Positions 19,841 to 29,639 of a stretch of DNA of 64,000 bases are shown here, one piece after another. The DNA comes from Bradyrhizobiaceae bacterium PARB1. GTDB taxonomy: Bacteria; Pseudomonadota; Alphaproteobacteria; Rhizobiales; Xanthobacteraceae. The notes beneath the pieces were generated by a model. It ran no database searches, was not told the DNA's origin, and was given only the letters and a program-made list of their open reading frames with translations. Location of the stretch: contig NKIY01000004.1 of NCBI GenBank assembly GCA_002256345.1, positions 637,876 through 701,875 on the forward strand, read 5' to 3'. Position 1 is the first letter of the stretch; each line of letters begins with the position of its first letter. A program made the translations under genes and the position numbers.

Positions 19841-20344
19841 TCAATCGCCCGCGAGACCGGCGAATTCCTTCACCACGCGCTCATAAACCGGCCGCTTGAA
19901 TGGTACGATCAACTCGGGGAGATTCTTCATCGGCTCCCAGCGCCAGCTGACGAATTCAGCCTTGTGGCCATGCGGCGGCCGCACAACGTTGATCTCGCTC
20001 TCGTCGCCCGTGAAGCGGAGCGCGAACCAGCGCTGCCGCTGGCCGCGATAGCGGCCTTTCCAGGCGCGGCCGGCCACGGTGCGGGGAATGTCATAGATCA
20101 GCCAGTCCGGGACCTCGCCGAGCTTCTCGACGGATTTCACGCTGGTCTCTTCATAGAGCTCGCGTTTGGCGGCTTCCCAGGTGTCCTCGCCGGGATCGAC
20201 GCCGCCTTGAGGCATTTGCCAGACATGCGCATCGTCCACATGCTCGATGCCGCCGGCGCGGCGGCCGATGAAAACGCGCCCTTGAGGGTTGAGCAGCATG
20301 ACGCCGACACAGGTTCGGTAAGGCAGATCTTCGTATCGCGTCAT
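19841..20344 (-). CDS. rppH: RNA pyrophosphohydrolase
   Basis: RppH removes pyrophosphate from the 5' end of primary transcripts and so triggers their decay. The 167-residue protein reads [20 protein letters not shown] at the start, [25 protein letters not shown] in the middle, then the Nudix box [24 protein letters not shown] take ATG 20344, which has AGGAAG 8 bases before it, rather than a GTG 21 bases upstream. It sits in a minus-strand run after the polysaccharide deacetylase and just before its paralogue. Confidence 0.93.
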   Translation of the reverse strand: MTRYEDLPYRTCVGVMLLNPQGRVFIGRRAGGIEHVDDAHVWQMPQGGVDPGEDTWEAAKRELYEETSVKSVEKLGEVPDWLIYDIPRTVAGRAWKGRYRGQRQRWFALRFTGDESEINVVRPPHGHKAEFVSWRWEPMKNLPELIVPFKRPVYERVVKEFAGLAGD

Positions 20345-20432
20345 TCCATCGCTTCCTGGCCGCACCGGCCGTCACGCGTCCCCCTGAGGCCGTGCCGCGC
20401 TCCGATCGATCCGAACCGCAGGCCTCCCGACG

Positions 20433-21641
20433 TTAGTTAGATTTTGATTTCAGCATCGCGGTTGTCAATGGCACCAGCATGATCCCCCGCGATTCCAGCG
20501 ATTTTGCCCAAGTGCCTATCCGCTCGATGGAAATCGGCAGCGAGGAGGCCGCGCCGACGGCAAAACCACGCTCTTTTGCGAGGCCTTCCAGCCGGACCAG
20601 CGCCTTGTCGATCTCCGCCGAATTCGGCGCGGCATCGATGGTGACATCGGCCCGCGCGAACGGCATGCCCAGGGCTTCGGCGGCGGCGGGCGCCACGCTG
20701 CGCGAGGACGAACCGTCGTCGAACAGCGCGAGACCCCGCTTATTGGCCTCCTTGGCAACCGCCTGCATGGCCGTTTCGGTGGCGATGAAACGGGCACCCA
20801 TGAAATTGCCGACGCCGACATAGCCCTGAAAGCGGCTCATATGCCACATCATGCGGTCGATGTTCTGCTCAGGCGTGGCGGAGGCCAGCAGCGTTTGCGG
20901 ACCGGGATCGTTATCGGGATAGTCGAAGGGTTCGAGCGGCAGTTGCAGCAGCACCTCGTGGCGCTGCGCGCGGGCGCGCTCGACCAGCTTGCCGGGATCG
21001 GAGCCATAAGGCGTGAAGGCCAGGGTCACGGCCGGCGGCAGTTTGGTGATGGCCTCGAGGGTCTTTGCGGCGCCGACGCCGAGGCCGCCGATCACGATGG
21101 CAATGCTTGGGGTCTTCATCGCCCTGACACGCTCGGCCTCGGAGCCGGCGGCATAGACATTCACCGGCTTCAGGCCGCCCGCGGCGATCGGCACCATGCC
21201 ATAGCGCGACTGTTCGAGCAGCTTCTGGTCGATACCGGCCATCACAGGCGGCGCGTCGGGCGAAGCCCCTTCCGAGCCATCGGTGGCGACCACGACGTTC
21301 TGCCGGGCGCCGCTGGAGCCATCGATAATGGTGATGGTCTTCTGCCCAGGCGCATCCGCCGTCTTGGCCGCATCCGGTATGCCGTGCTTGACCTCCACCG
21401 GCGGTGTCGTCGCAGGCTTTTGCGCGGCGGCCGTCTCGGGTGGCTTGATGGGGATGCGGGCGACAGGTTCTCCGCCCATCGGATCCTTGTGGAAGATGGC
21501 GACGCCGGCAAAGCCGAGCAGCAGCGTGCCAAGCGCCGTGGCGGCGGCCTGGGTGCCGGTAAATGGCAGCCGGAACCGGCGCTTGGTTCGCGCAGGTTTC
21601 TGTCCCAGCGGGGCGCTCAGATCGTCCGCCGACACGGCCAT
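20433..21641 (-). CDS. Divergent polysaccharide deacetylase family protein
   Basis: A 402-residue protein with a cytoplasmic basic N-terminus, a single membrane segment (ATALGTLLLGFAGVAIF, about residues 34-50), a Pro/Ala-rich linker and a C-terminal NodB-fold domain from about residue 180: IAIVIGGLGVGAAKTLEAITKLPPAVTLAF, then LLQLPLEPFDYPDNDPG and VGVGNFMGARFIA. This is the divergent polysaccharide deacetylase (formerly DUF610) family, usually near ctpA and rppH. The family has lost the canonical zinc-ligand spacing of the deacetylases, and the substrate is unknown. It acts in the periplasm, probably on envelope polysaccharide. Confidence 0.88.
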   Translation of the reverse strand: MAVSADDLSAPLGQKPARTKRRFRLPFTGTQAAATALGTLLLGFAGVAIFHKDPMGGEPVARIPIKPPETAAAQKPATTPPVEVKHGIPDAAKTADAPGQKTITIIDGSSGARQNVVVATDGSEGASPDAPPVMAGIDQKLLEQSRYGMVPIAAGGLKPVNVYAAGSEAERVRAMKTPSIAIVIGGLGVGAAKTLEAITKLPPAVTLAFTPYGSDPGKLVERARAQRHEVLLQLPLEPFDYPDNDPGPQTLLASATPEQNIDRMMWHMSRFQGYVGVGNFMGARFIATETAMQAVAKEANKRGLALFDDGSSSRSVAPAAAEALGMPFARADVTIDAAPNSAEIDKALVRLEGLAKERGFAVGAASSLPISIERIGTWAKSLESRGIMLVPLTTAMLKSKSN

Positions 21642-21694
21642 AGGTCTCCCGAATCAATCGGCAGACCATAGCATGGTGGGGAGATGCGAAGACC

Positions 21695-21728
21695 CCGTAG
21701 GGTGGGCAAAGCGCAGCGTGCCCATCAT
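21695..21728. repeat. Short GGTGGGCA...TGCCCATC repeat
   Basis: GGTGGGCAAAGCGCAGCGTGCCCATC lies in the gap between the deacetylase and priA. Arms GGTGGGCA and TGCCCATC are near inverse complements. It belongs to the same dispersed type as 18393-18489. Confidence 0.5.
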
Positions 21729-21776
21729 CTGTACGGGCTGGCAATGGGGCACGGCGCTAGGATGCCTTTGCCCACA

Positions 21777-23975
21777 TCACAGGAAGCTTTGCGGATCGAC
21801 GTCCACTTCCAGCTTCAAATTCCCTGTCGCTTTCGGCGCATGGGCGAGCCAGTCGCGCAGATAGTGCGACAGATCCACGTTCCGGGCAGACTTCACCAGC
21901 ACGCGAAACCGGTAACGCCCCTTGATCACCGCCAGCGGCGCTTCGGCGGGTCCCAGCACCAGGATGCGCTCGTCGATCGGGGCGCATGCCACGAGTTTTC
22001 GCGCAAAACCCTCAGTGGTCGGCCGGTCACCGCCCGAAATGATCATCGCCGCCAGCCGCCCGAACGGCGGATAGCCGGCGCGTTCGCGCGATTCGATTTC
22101 GTTGTCGTAGAACGCCTCGCGGTCATTGGCGACCAGCGCCTTCATGACCGGATGTTCGGGCTGATGCGTCTGCAGATAGCCGACGCCGCGGCCCTGTTCG
22201 CGGCCGGCGCGGCCGATCACCTGGTTGAGCATCTGGAACGTGCGCTCCGCTGCGCGCGGATCACCATTGCCGAGACCCAGATCAGCATCGATCACGCCGA
22301 CGAGGTTCAGTCGTGGGAAATTGTGGCCCTTGGCGACGAGCTGGGTGCCGATGATGACATCGACGCGGCCCTCGGCGATTTCAGCAAGCTCCGCACGCAT
22401 CGATTCCACCGAGGTGATCAGATCGCTCGACAGCACCATGGTGCGTGCATCCGGGAAGAGGTCGGCCGCCTCTTCCTGCAGGCGCTCGACGCCGGGACCG
22501 ATGGCTGCCAGCGATTCCTCGGCGCCGCAATGCGGGCATTTGTGCGGGCGCGGCTCCGAATACCCGCAGTGATGGCAGACCAAGCGCTGGCGGAAACGAT
22601 GATCCACCAGCCACGCATCGCAGATGGTGCAGGCGAAGCGATGGCCGCAGGCACGGCAGAGCGTCAATGGCGCATAGCCGCGGCGATTGAGGAACAGCAG
22701 CGCCTGCTCCTTGCGCTGGATCGCCTGGACGATCTTCTCTACCAGCCGTGGCGCGATGAAGCGTCCGCGCGACGGGCCTTCGCGGCGCAAATCGATGGCC
22801 TCGATATGCGGCATGTGCTGGCCACCGAACCGCGCCGGCAGCGCAATGCGCTGGTAGCGGCCTTTTCGTGCATTGACCTCCGATTCGACGGAGGGCGTGC
22901 CCGACGCAAGGATGATGGGAATCTTCGCGATGGAGGCGCGCACCACGGCCATGTCGCGGGCGTGGTAATGCGCGCCTTCGTCCTGCTTGTAGGCTTGGTC
23001 GTGTTCTTCATCGATGACGATGAGGCCGAGTTTTGCGTAAGGTAAAAACAACGCCGAGCGTGCGCCGACCACCACATGCGCCTCGCCATTGGCGATGGCC
23101 GCCCAGTTGCGCGCGCGGGTGCGGGGCGTCAGTTCGGAGTGCCACTCCATGGGCCGCACACCGAAGCGCTTGGCGAAACGTTCAAGAAACTGCCCCGTGA
23201 GCGCGATTTCCGGCATCAGGATCAAGACCTGGTCGCCGCGTCGGATGATCTCGGCCACCGCCTCGAAATAGACCTCGGTCTTGCCGGAGCCGGTGACGCC
23301 GTCGAGCAGCGCCGCCTGAAACGCGCCACCCGATGCGAGCTTGCGCATCGCTTCGGCGGCAATGGCTTGATCGGGCGAAAAATCCGGTTCGACGAAGGAT
23401 GGATCGGGCGGTGGGGGCGGTAGAGGCGGCGGCATCACCTCAACAGTCAGCGTGCCTTCATCCACGAGCCCATCAATCACGCCGGCGCTGACGCCGGCCT
23501 CGCGCGCCGCATCGGATTTGCCATGCAGCAGGCCGTCGCGCAGCAGCTCGACCACGCGGGCGCGGGCGGATGTCATCCGCTTCGGCACCTCACCAATGAG
23601 ACGGACACCGAGGCGCACGCGTTCGGGGCCGAGATGCTCGCCCATCCGTAGCGTCATGCGCATCACCATGCCGCGGGCGGAAAGCGTGTAATTCGCGACC
23701 CAGTCGACGAGCTGTCGCAACTCCTGCCGCAATGGCGGCACGTCGAGTTTCTCGCCGACTTCCTTCAGCCGGTTGTGCAGGCGCGGATCGGGATTGGCGT
23801 TCTCCGCCCAGACCACGCCGATTACCTCGCGGGCGCCGAGCGGCACGGTGACGACGTCGCCCGGCTGAAGGTCCAGCCCGCGCGGTACCTTGTAGGAATA
23901 GGCTTGATCCAGCGCCACCGGCACCAGCACATCGACGATCCCCGACGAGGAGGGGGGGCGTGGGGCTGAACTCAT
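21777..23975 (-). CDS. priA: Primosomal protein N' (replication restart helicase)
   Basis: PriA reloads the replisome at stalled forks. The 732-residue protein has an N-terminal DNA-binding part (VPVALDQAYSYKVPRG), the helicase P-loop LLDGVTGSGKTEVYFEA, the DEEH box (LIVIDEEHDQAYKQDEG) and the Cys-rich zinc-binding insert (CRACGHRFACTICD with RLVCHHCGYSEPRPHKCPHCG, eight Cys). The C-terminal motifs VIGRAGREQGRGVGYLQT are complete. Length is normal. It is divergent from xerC with about 125 bases between the start codons. Confidence 0.97.
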   Translation of the reverse strand: MSSAPRPPSSSGIVDVLVPVALDQAYSYKVPRGLDLQPGDVVTVPLGAREVIGVVWAENANPDPRLHNRLKEVGEKLDVPPLRQELRQLVDWVANYTLSARGMVMRMTLRMGEHLGPERVRLGVRLIGEVPKRMTSARARVVELLRDGLLHGKSDAAREAGVSAGVIDGLVDEGTLTVEVMPPPLPPPPPDPSFVEPDFSPDQAIAAEAMRKLASGGAFQAALLDGVTGSGKTEVYFEAVAEIIRRGDQVLILMPEIALTGQFLERFAKRFGVRPMEWHSELTPRTRARNWAAIANGEAHVVVGARSALFLPYAKLGLIVIDEEHDQAYKQDEGAHYHARDMAVVRASIAKIPIILASGTPSVESEVNARKGRYQRIALPARFGGQHMPHIEAIDLRREGPSRGRFIAPRLVEKIVQAIQRKEQALLFLNRRGYAPLTLCRACGHRFACTICDAWLVDHRFRQRLVCHHCGYSEPRPHKCPHCGAEESLAAIGPGVERLQEEAADLFPDARTMVLSSDLITSVESMRAELAEIAEGRVDVIIGTQLVAKGHNFPRLNLVGVIDADLGLGNGDPRAAERTFQMLNQVIGRAGREQGRGVGYLQTHQPEHPVMKALVANDREAFYDNEIESRERAGYPPFGRLAAMIISGGDRPTTEGFARKLVACAPIDERILVLGPAEAPLAVIKGRYRFRVLVKSARNVDLSHYLRDWLAHAPKATGNLKLEVDVDPQSFL

Positions 23976-24101
23976 GGGCGGAATCGGAACTCGCGAGGCA
24001 AAGGAAAGTCCAATTTAGGCGGCATGCTGCCGCGAGGCCAGCGGTTCACCAATGCGAAACCTGCGGACGGGATAATCGCCGCCTCATTTAGTGGATCGCC
24101 C

Positions 24102-25091
24102 ATGGCCAAAGCTGCAAGGACCCCGCCCGCCGAGTCGAAACAGCCGGCCGTCGATCTCATCTGCGCCGATGCGGATGTTTCTCAGCAGATGACACGCTGG
24201 TTGTCGCACCTGCGCGCCGAGCGCCGGCTGTCGCCGAAGACGCTGGAAGCCTATGCGCGCGATGTCCGCCAGTTCATGCTGTTTCTCGCCGATCATTGGG
24301 GCGGCCTGGTGAGCCTGCCGCGATTTGGCAAGCTGGCGGCCAACGATGTGCGCGCCTTCATGGCGGCGCGCCGCGGCGACGACATTGCGGGGCGCTCGCT
24401 GATGCGGGCGCTGGCAGGGCTGCGGTCCTTCGCCCGGTTCCTCGAACGCGAGGGACTGGGCTCAGTCGGCGCACTGTCATCCATTCGCGCCCCCAAAATC
24501 GGCAAGAGTCTGCCCAAGCCGCTGCAGATGGCCTCGGCCAAGCGCCTGACCGACGCCGATGAGCGGGCCGGTGAGAATCGCGAGCCGTGGATCTGGGCGC
24601 GGGATGCCGCCGTGATGGCGTTGCTCTATGGCTCCGGCCTGCGCATTTCCGAAGCGCTCGGTCTGAAGCGCCGGGACGTGCCCATGCCAGGGAAGGGTGA
24701 TGTCTTGATCGTCAATGGCAAAGGTAACAAGACCCGGATGGTGCCGGTGCTGCACAATGTGCTGGAGCTGATTGCGGAATACGCCGCCATCTGCCCGCAT
24801 CCGCTTCCGGCGGACGGGCCCATGTTCGTCGGAGCCCGCGGCGGTCCGTTGTCGCCGCGCATCATCCAGCTCACCATGGAGCGGATGCGCGGTGCCCTTG
24901 GCCTGCCCGACAGCGCCACGCCCCATGCGCTGCGCCACTCTTTCGCGACCCATCTTTTGAGCCGCGGCGGCGACCTGCGCGCCATCCAGGAATTGCTGGG
25001 GCATGCGTCGCTCTCGACTACCCAGATCTATACCGGGATCGACACCGAGCGCCTGTTCGAGGTCTACAAGACAGCCCATCCACGGGCCTAA
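24102..25091 (+). CDS. xerC: Tyrosine recombinase for chromosome dimer resolution
   Basis: A tyrosine recombinase of 329 residues that resolves chromosome dimers at dif with XerD. The core-binding domain is seen from LSPKTLEAYARDVRQFMLFLADHWG; the catalytic residues are in YGSGLRISEALGLKRRD (Arg), HALRHSFATHLLSRGGDLRAIQELLGHASLSTTQIYTG (His, Arg, His and the Tyr in TQIYTG). The choice of XerC over XerD rests on the priA neighbour, which is the common alphaproteobacterial setting. ATG 24102 is preferred over 24024; both are in frame. It is not a phage integrase by context. Confidence 0.92.
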   Translation: MAKAARTPPAESKQPAVDLICADADVSQQMTRWLSHLRAERRLSPKTLEAYARDVRQFMLFLADHWGGLVSLPRFGKLAANDVRAFMAARRGDDIAGRSLMRALAGLRSFARFLEREGLGSVGALSSIRAPKIGKSLPKPLQMASAKRLTDADERAGENREPWIWARDAAVMALLYGSGLRISEALGLKRRDVPMPGKGDVLIVNGKGNKTRMVPVLHNVLELIAEYAAICPHPLPADGPMFVGARGGPLSPRIIQLTMERMRGALGLPDSATPHALRHSFATHLLSRGGDLRAIQELLGHASLSTTQIYTGIDTERLFEVYKTAHPRA

Positions 25092-25094
25092 AGC

Positions 25095-25137
25095 CGGCAT
25101 CTGCGGAGTGGCTACGCTCCGCTTTGCCTGCCCTACA
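25095..25137. repeat. Short GTGGCTACGCTCCGC palindromic element
   Basis: The xerC-DUF4337 gap starts with a repeat-like stretch (GGAGTGGCTACGCTCCGCTT, then GCCTGCCCTAC), with arms GGAG and CTCC around GTGGCTACG. It is probably a fragment of a dispersed repeat. Confidence 0.4.
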
Positions 25138-25212
25138 TGTCATCACCACATTGCCCTTGCAGGTTATCACCCGATCGGCCAATGCTCGGCCGCTTTTGCC
25201 ATGGGGGACCTG

Positions 25213-25803
25213 ATGGGCGCGCACGAAAGTATGGAGCACGCGGAGCATGCCGAGCATGCATCCGGCTCGAACAAGAAGATCGCATTGCTGATTTCGCTGC
25301 TGGCATTGTTCCTGGCGTTCTCGGAAACGCTCGGCAAGGGCGCGCAGACCGAATCGATCAGCAAGAACGTCGAGGCTTCGAATCTGTGGGCCTTCTTCCA
25401 GGCCAAGAGCGTCCGCCGCACCGTGGTACAGGCGACGTCAGAACACGCCAAACTCAGTCTGGGCCTGATGGGCGACGATGCTGCCAAGGCGTCGCTCGCC
25501 AAGCAGATCGACGACTGGAACAAAACCGCACAGCGCTACCGTAACGAGCCAGAAACCGGCGAAGGCTCCGAACAGCTTGCAGCCCGCGCGAAGGAAGCTG
25601 AACACAAGCGCGATCTCGCAATGGCGCGCTATCATCATTACGAGGTGGCTTCGGCTGCTTTCCAGATCGGAATCGTGCTCGCCTCGGCGACGATCATTAC
25701 CGGGATGCTCGTGCTGGCCTGGGTCGCAGGTGCACTCGGTCTCGTCGGTCTTGGCTTCACCGCCATCGGCCTGTTCGCACCCCATGCGGTGCATTTGATG
25801 TAA
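25213..25803 (+). CDS. DUF4337 family membrane protein
   Basis: A 196-residue protein: a His/Glu-rich start (MGAHESMEHAEHAEHASG), one N-terminal membrane segment (KKIALLISLLALFLAFSETL, about residues 21-40), a soluble helical part (about 45-140, rich in Lys, Ala and Glu), and a C-terminal pair of membrane segments (ASAAFQIGIVLASATIITGML and VAGALGLVGLGFTAIGLF). This is the DUF4337 layout; no function is known. ATG 25213 is chosen because GGGGGA sits just before it; the frame extends further upstream without a better start. Confidence 0.85.
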   Translation: MGAHESMEHAEHAEHASGSNKKIALLISLLALFLAFSETLGKGAQTESISKNVEASNLWAFFQAKSVRRTVVQATSEHAKLSLGLMGDDAAKASLAKQIDDWNKTAQRYRNEPETGEGSEQLAARAKEAEHKRDLAMARYHHYEVASAAFQIGIVLASATIITGMLVLAWVAGALGLVGLGFTAIGLFAPHAVHLM

Positions 25804-25846
25804 TGACTGGCTCGGCCCCGCTCTTTCGGGAGCGGCGGCGCTCGAA

Positions 25847-25872
25847 CACCTCTCCCCCGGTGGGGAGAGGTG
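25847..25872. repeat. CACCTCTCCCC palindromic element
   Basis: Perfect arms CACCTCTCCCC (25847-25857) and GGGGAGAGGTG (25862-25872) with a 4-base loop, in the gap between two convergent genes. It could serve as a bidirectional terminator but no U-run follows, and it also looks like a common Bradyrhizobiaceae repeat. Confidence 0.65.
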
Positions 25873-25882
25873 AAGAGCCAGG

Positions 25883-26776
25883 TTACTTCCCGCACAATTC
25901 GAGAACTGCTTCCGCAAATTCCTGCGGCTTTTCCTGCGGGATATTATGGCCGGCACCGGCGATCACGCGGCGCTCATATGATCCCGTGAAATACCGGCCG
26001 TGATTTTCCGATCCCTTTACTGGACCTACACCGTCATCCTCTCCATGCAGCACGATGGTCGGCACATCGATCTTCGGCTGCGCCGCCAAACGTTCCTCGA
26101 CAAAGTCGTAGAAGGGATCGCCGGCCGCGCTCGCGGTACGGTGCATGTAGGAATGCACGACCACATCGACGAAATCCTCATTGTCGAATGAGGCGACCGA
26201 GCGCGTGAAAGTTGCGTCGTCGAAATCCCAGCTCGGCGACCACATCTGCCACAGCAATTTGCTGATGCCCGCGCGGTTCTGCACCAGACCGTTCCGGCCG
26301 CGTTCGGTATGGAAGTAGTACTGATACCACTGGCGCACTTCCTGCTCAGGTTCGTACGGCCGTGTCGCGTTGGTGAGATCCTGGATATTGTATCCGGTGC
26401 AGCTGACGAGACCGTGCACGCGCTCCGGCCACAATGCCGAGACGATGCAGGCAGCGCGGCCGCCCCAGTCGTAGCCGGCGACGACGGCCCTCTCGATGCG
26501 TAACGCATCCATGAGGTCGAGCAGGTCCTGCCCGAGTGCACCTTGTTGTCCGGAACGGATCGTATCCTTCGACAGAAATCGTGTCGGTCCATAACCGCGC
26601 AGATAGGGCACGATGGTGCGAAAACCGGCATCGTTGATCCGCGCCACGGCATCGTCATAGCTGCGGACGTCGTAGGGGAAACCATGCAGCAGGATCACCG
26701 GTACGCCGCCTGCGGGGCCGCTGTGCTCATAGGCGATGTCGAGCAAAGGTGTTCGAATATGTGCGAGGTCAGCCAA
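25883..26776 (-). CDS. Alpha/beta hydrolase, epoxide-hydrolase-like
   Basis: A 297-residue alpha/beta hydrolase. The oxyanion segment VILLHGFPYDVRSYDD is followed by the strand and GYGPTRFL loop, and the nucleophile elbow VVAGYDWGGRAAC has Asp in the nucleophile position, as in soluble epoxide hydrolases and haloalkane dehalogenases. A later acid (GEDDGVGP) and the catalytic His in AGAGHNIPQEKPQEF complete the triad. The natural substrate is unknown. It is probably co-transcribed with the membrane protein gene at 26795-27322, which lies immediately upstream. Confidence 0.85.
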   Translation of the reverse strand: MADLAHIRTPLLDIAYEHSGPAGGVPVILLHGFPYDVRSYDDAVARINDAGFRTIVPYLRGYGPTRFLSKDTIRSGQQGALGQDLLDLMDALRIERAVVAGYDWGGRAACIVSALWPERVHGLVSCTGYNIQDLTNATRPYEPEQEVRQWYQYYFHTERGRNGLVQNRAGISKLLWQMWSPSWDFDDATFTRSVASFDNEDFVDVVVHSYMHRTASAAGDPFYDFVEERLAAQPKIDVPTIVLHGEDDGVGPVKGSENHGRYFTGSYERRVIAGAGHNIPQEKPQEFAEAVLELCGK

Positions 26777-26794
26777 ATTCGAACTCCTGCTCCA

Positions 26795-27322
26795 CTAGCG
26801 CATATGTGCCCGGTGACGAAGACGTTGCGCGAAGCGTAGCCAGCGCGATGACGGGCCGCGCAACGCGGCGATCTTCGCCCTGATGCGCGACATCACCGGC
26901 GCAACCAGGTCACGCGCACGTTGCCTAATATCGACGAGGAATGTGAAGAGTCGACGAAACCAGCCGATCTGCAGCAGCTTGTCGCGCGTCACGTCGAAGG
27001 AAAAGGCGAGCACGCCCATGCCGATAAATTTGGAGGCGACGATCAGAACGATCGCGCTGATCCAGAGATGGTGTGTCAGCAGATAGACTTCTGCGAATTT
27101 CAACGGCACCAGCAGCAGAACGAGCGGGGCGATGAAGACCAGCAGCGAAGGATAGGGCGATAGCCCGGCCACCTTTACGGCGCACCATTCCTTGAAGGCG
27201 CGCAGCGGAATGAGAGCAACGACGCGCGCAACGACCGGTTCGAGATGATCCCAGAGCCACGCTTCGATCAGAAAGATCAAAGCGAGCAGGAACCAGAACG
27301 GCTGCAGCACGCGTCGCATCAT
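26795..27322 (-). CDS. Conserved membrane protein of unknown function
   Basis: A 175-residue protein with two to three predicted membrane segments: FWFLLALIFLIEAWLW (about 8-25), LLVFIAPLVLLLVPLKFAEVYLL and a further one at LWISAIVLIVASKFIGMGVLAF. The tail is basic (RAKIAALRGPSSRWLRFAQRLRHRAH). I do not recognise the family. The start MMRRVLQ at 27322 is chosen over an upstream frame start that lies in the GAGCATGATCCCG repeat. It is minus strand, directly before the alpha/beta hydrolase. Confidence 0.75.
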   Translation of the reverse strand: MMRRVLQPFWFLLALIFLIEAWLWDHLEPVVARVVALIPLRAFKEWCAVKVAGLSPYPSLLVFIAPLVLLLVPLKFAEVYLLTHHLWISAIVLIVASKFIGMGVLAFSFDVTRDKLLQIGWFRRLFTFLVDIRQRARDLVAPVMSRIRAKIAALRGPSSRWLRFAQRLRHRAHMR

Positions 27323-27352
27323 CAGAGGATACCCCCGCGCCGGCTCTCTTGC

Positions 27353-27405
27353 TTTAGAGCATGATCCCGCCCGAAAACCGGAATTCACTTTCGGGATCAT
27401 GCTCC
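27353..27405. repeat. GAGCATGATCCCG inverted repeat, copy 1
   Basis: Arms GAGCATGATCCCG (27357-27369) and CGGGATCATGCTC (27392-27404) are perfect 13-bp inverse complements around a centre with CCGAAAACCGGAATTCAC. A related copy is at 59933-59977. This is a widely dispersed element in Bradyrhizobiaceae. Confidence 0.75.
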
Positions 27406-27419
27406 AGGCCGGCCGGGAC

Positions 27420-28823
27420 TCACATATGGATGGCGCGCTTACCCACCGCAAGCGCGGCTTCCTTGACAGCTTCCGAGCGGGTCGGATGCGCGTGGCAGGT
27501 GCGGGCCAGATCCTCGGCGGAACCGCCGAATTCCATCAGCACGCAAGCCTCGTGGATCATCTCGCCCGCTTCGCGGCCGATGATGTGTACGCCGAGCACG
27601 CGATCGGTCTTCGCATCTGCGAGGATTTTTACGAAACCATCGGTGGTCTGGTTGACCTTGGAGCGGCCGTTGGCGGTGAAGGGGAACTTGCCGACGGTGT
27701 AGTTCACACCAGCCGCCTTGAGTTCTTCCTCGGTCTTGCCGACCGCGGCGACTTCCGGTGTGGTGTAGACGACGCCGGGGATCACGTCATAGTTCACGTG
27801 ACCGGCCTGGCCGGCGAGGATCTCGGCAACGGCCACGCCTTCGTCTTCCGCCTTGTGCGCGAGCATCGGACCGGCGACCACGTCGCCGATGGCATAAACG
27901 CCCTTCACGCTGGTGGCGAAGTGATGGTCGATCTTGACGCGGCCGCGCTCATCCAGCGTAACGCCGGCTTCCTGCAGACCCAAACCGGCCGTGTAGGGCG
28001 TACGGCCGATGGCGACGAGGACGATGTCGGCTTCGAGAGATTCGGCAGTGCCGCCGGCAGCAGGCTCGACCTGCGCCTTGAGCAGTTTGCCCGATGAGTC
28101 GATGCCGGTGACCTTGGCGCCGAGCTTGAAGGTCATGCCCTGCTTCTCCAGCATGCGCTGGAACTGCTTGGCGACTTCACCGTCCATGCCGGGCAGGATG
28201 CGGTCGAGGAATTCGACCACGGTGACCTGTGCGCCAAGGCGGCGCCACACCGAGCCGAGCTCGAGGCCGATTACGCCGGCGCCGACCACGATCAACTTCT
28301 CCGGCACCTTCTCCAGCGACAGTGCGCCGGTGGAGGAGACGATGCGCTTCTCGTCGATCTCGATGCCCTTGAGGTTGGCGACAGCCGAACCCGAAGCGAT
28401 GACGATGTTCTTGGTCTCCAGTGTCTGCGCTTTGCCGTCCGCGCCGGTCACTTCGACCTTGCCGGTGCCGAGCACCTTGCCGGTGCCGGAGACGACATCG
28501 ATCTTGTTCTTCTTCATCAGGAATTCGACGCCCTTGACGTTGCCGTCGATGCCCTGCTGCTTGAAGTTCATCAGCGCAGGCAGATCGAGTGTCGGCGCAG
28601 ACACCTTGATGCCCATCTTGCCGAAGGAATGACCGGCTTCCTCGAAGAGTTCGGACGAGTACAGCAGCGCTTTGGACGGCATGCAGCCGACATTCAGACA
28701 GGTGCCACCCAGCGTGCTGTTCTTCTCGACCACGGCGACCTTCATGCCGAGCTGCGCCGCGCGAATGGCGCAGACATAGCCTCCGGGGCCGGTGCCGATG
28801 ACGACGAGATCGTAAGTAGCCAT
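27420..28823 (-). CDS. lpdA: Dihydrolipoyl dehydrogenase (E3)
   Basis: E3 reoxidises the lipoyl groups of 2-oxoglutarate dehydrogenase with FAD and NAD. The 467-residue protein starts [19 protein letters not shown]; the redox disulfide is [16 protein letters not shown] (Cys42 and Cys47), the second NAD-binding motif is [15 protein letters not shown], and the catalytic His-Glu pair is in [11 protein letters not shown] at the C-terminus. ATG 28823 has AGGA before it; a longer frame upstream is not coding. It closes the sucA-odhB-SDR-lpdA run. Confidence 0.97.
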   Translation of the reverse strand: MATYDLVVIGTGPGGYVCAIRAAQLGMKVAVVEKNSTLGGTCLNVGCMPSKALLYSSELFEEAGHSFGKMGIKVSAPTLDLPALMNFKQQGIDGNVKGVEFLMKKNKIDVVSGTGKVLGTGKVEVTGADGKAQTLETKNIVIASGSAVANLKGIEIDEKRIVSSTGALSLEKVPEKLIVVGAGVIGLELGSVWRRLGAQVTVVEFLDRILPGMDGEVAKQFQRMLEKQGMTFKLGAKVTGIDSSGKLLKAQVEPAAGGTAESLEADIVLVAIGRTPYTAGLGLQEAGVTLDERGRVKIDHHFATSVKGVYAIGDVVAGPMLAHKAEDEGVAVAEILAGQAGHVNYDVIPGVVYTTPEVAAVGKTEEELKAAGVNYTVGKFPFTANGRSKVNQTTDGFVKILADAKTDRVLGVHIIGREAGEMIHEACVLMEFGGSAEDLARTCHAHPTRSEAVKEAALAVGKRAIHM

Positions 28824-28866
28824 GATGAAGTCCTGTGGTGCTTGGGATTGAATTGGGTGTGGGGTG

Positions 28867-29622
28867 TTAACGGCCACCCGACACGTCGAGAATGGATGAC
28901 GTGACGTAGGAGGCGTCGTCGGAAAGCAGCCAGACGATCGCATTGGCGATTTCATCTGCGGTGCCGACACGCTTCATCGGTACATGCACGGCGAGACGAT
29001 GAGCGCGATCGGGCTCGCCGCCGCTGGCGTGAATTTCGGTATCGATCAGGCCGGGGCGAATGCCGACGACACGAATGCCTTCGGTCGCGACTTCCTGGCT
29101 GAGACCGATGGTGAACGTGTCGATGGCGCCCTTCGACGCGGCGTAGTCAACGTAAGTATTGGCCGAGCCGAGTTTCGCAGCCACCGACGACAGGTTGACG
29201 ATGACGCCGCCGGTGCCACCATGCTTGCTGGACATCCGCTTCACCGCCTCGCGGGCGCAGAGGAAACTGCCGGTCACATTCACCGCCATCATGCGGGTGA
29301 TGCGTTCGGCGGTCATGTCCTCGACGCGGATGCTCGGGCCGACGATGCCGGCATTGTTGACGAGGGCCTTGAGCGGGCCAAAGGCGTCGGCAGCTTTGAA
29401 CAGCGCGAGAATGTCGGCTTCCGAACCGACATCGCATTTCACTGCGATGGCTTTGCCGTTGCCGGTCTCGATCTGGGTGACGACCTCATCGGCGGCCGCC
29501 TTGTTGCTCGCGTAAGCAACCACGACCCTGAACCCCTGTGCGGCAATCTTCAGTGCAGCGGCGCGTCCGATGCCGCGACTACCGCCGGTGATGATGACGA
29601 CACTGTCGGTATCAGTAGCCAT
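28867..29622 (-). CDS. SDR family oxidoreductase
   Basis: A 251-residue short-chain dehydrogenase. The cofactor motif [19 protein letters not shown], the [10 protein letters not shown] strand, the catalytic Ser in [10 protein letters not shown], and [10 protein letters not shown] with Tyr and Lys are all present, and the C-terminus reads [13 protein letters not shown]. It belongs to the classical SDR type that uses NADP(H). It sits between odhB and lpdA; I know this placement as common in relatives, but the physiological substrate is not defined. ATG 29622 is chosen over a GTG 6 bases upstream. Confidence 0.92.
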   Translation of the reverse strand: MATDTDSVVIITGGSRGIGRAAALKIAAQGFRVVVAYASNKAAADEVVTQIETGNGKAIAVKCDVGSEADILALFKAADAFGPLKALVNNAGIVGPSIRVEDMTAERITRMMAVNVTGSFLCAREAVKRMSSKHGGTGGVIVNLSSVAAKLGSANTYVDYAASKGAIDTFTIGLSQEVATEGIRVVGIRPGLIDTEIHASGGEPDRAHRLAVHVPMKRVGTADEIANAIVWLLSDDASYVTSSILDVSGGR

Positions 29623-29639
29623 GAGCACCTGCCCCTCAG

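Noticed and set aside
24102-25091. The tyrosine recombinase as evidence for a phage or integrative element
   Set aside because: The priA neighbour, the length and the motif text fit housekeeping XerC. No attachment repeat or phage gene is seen.
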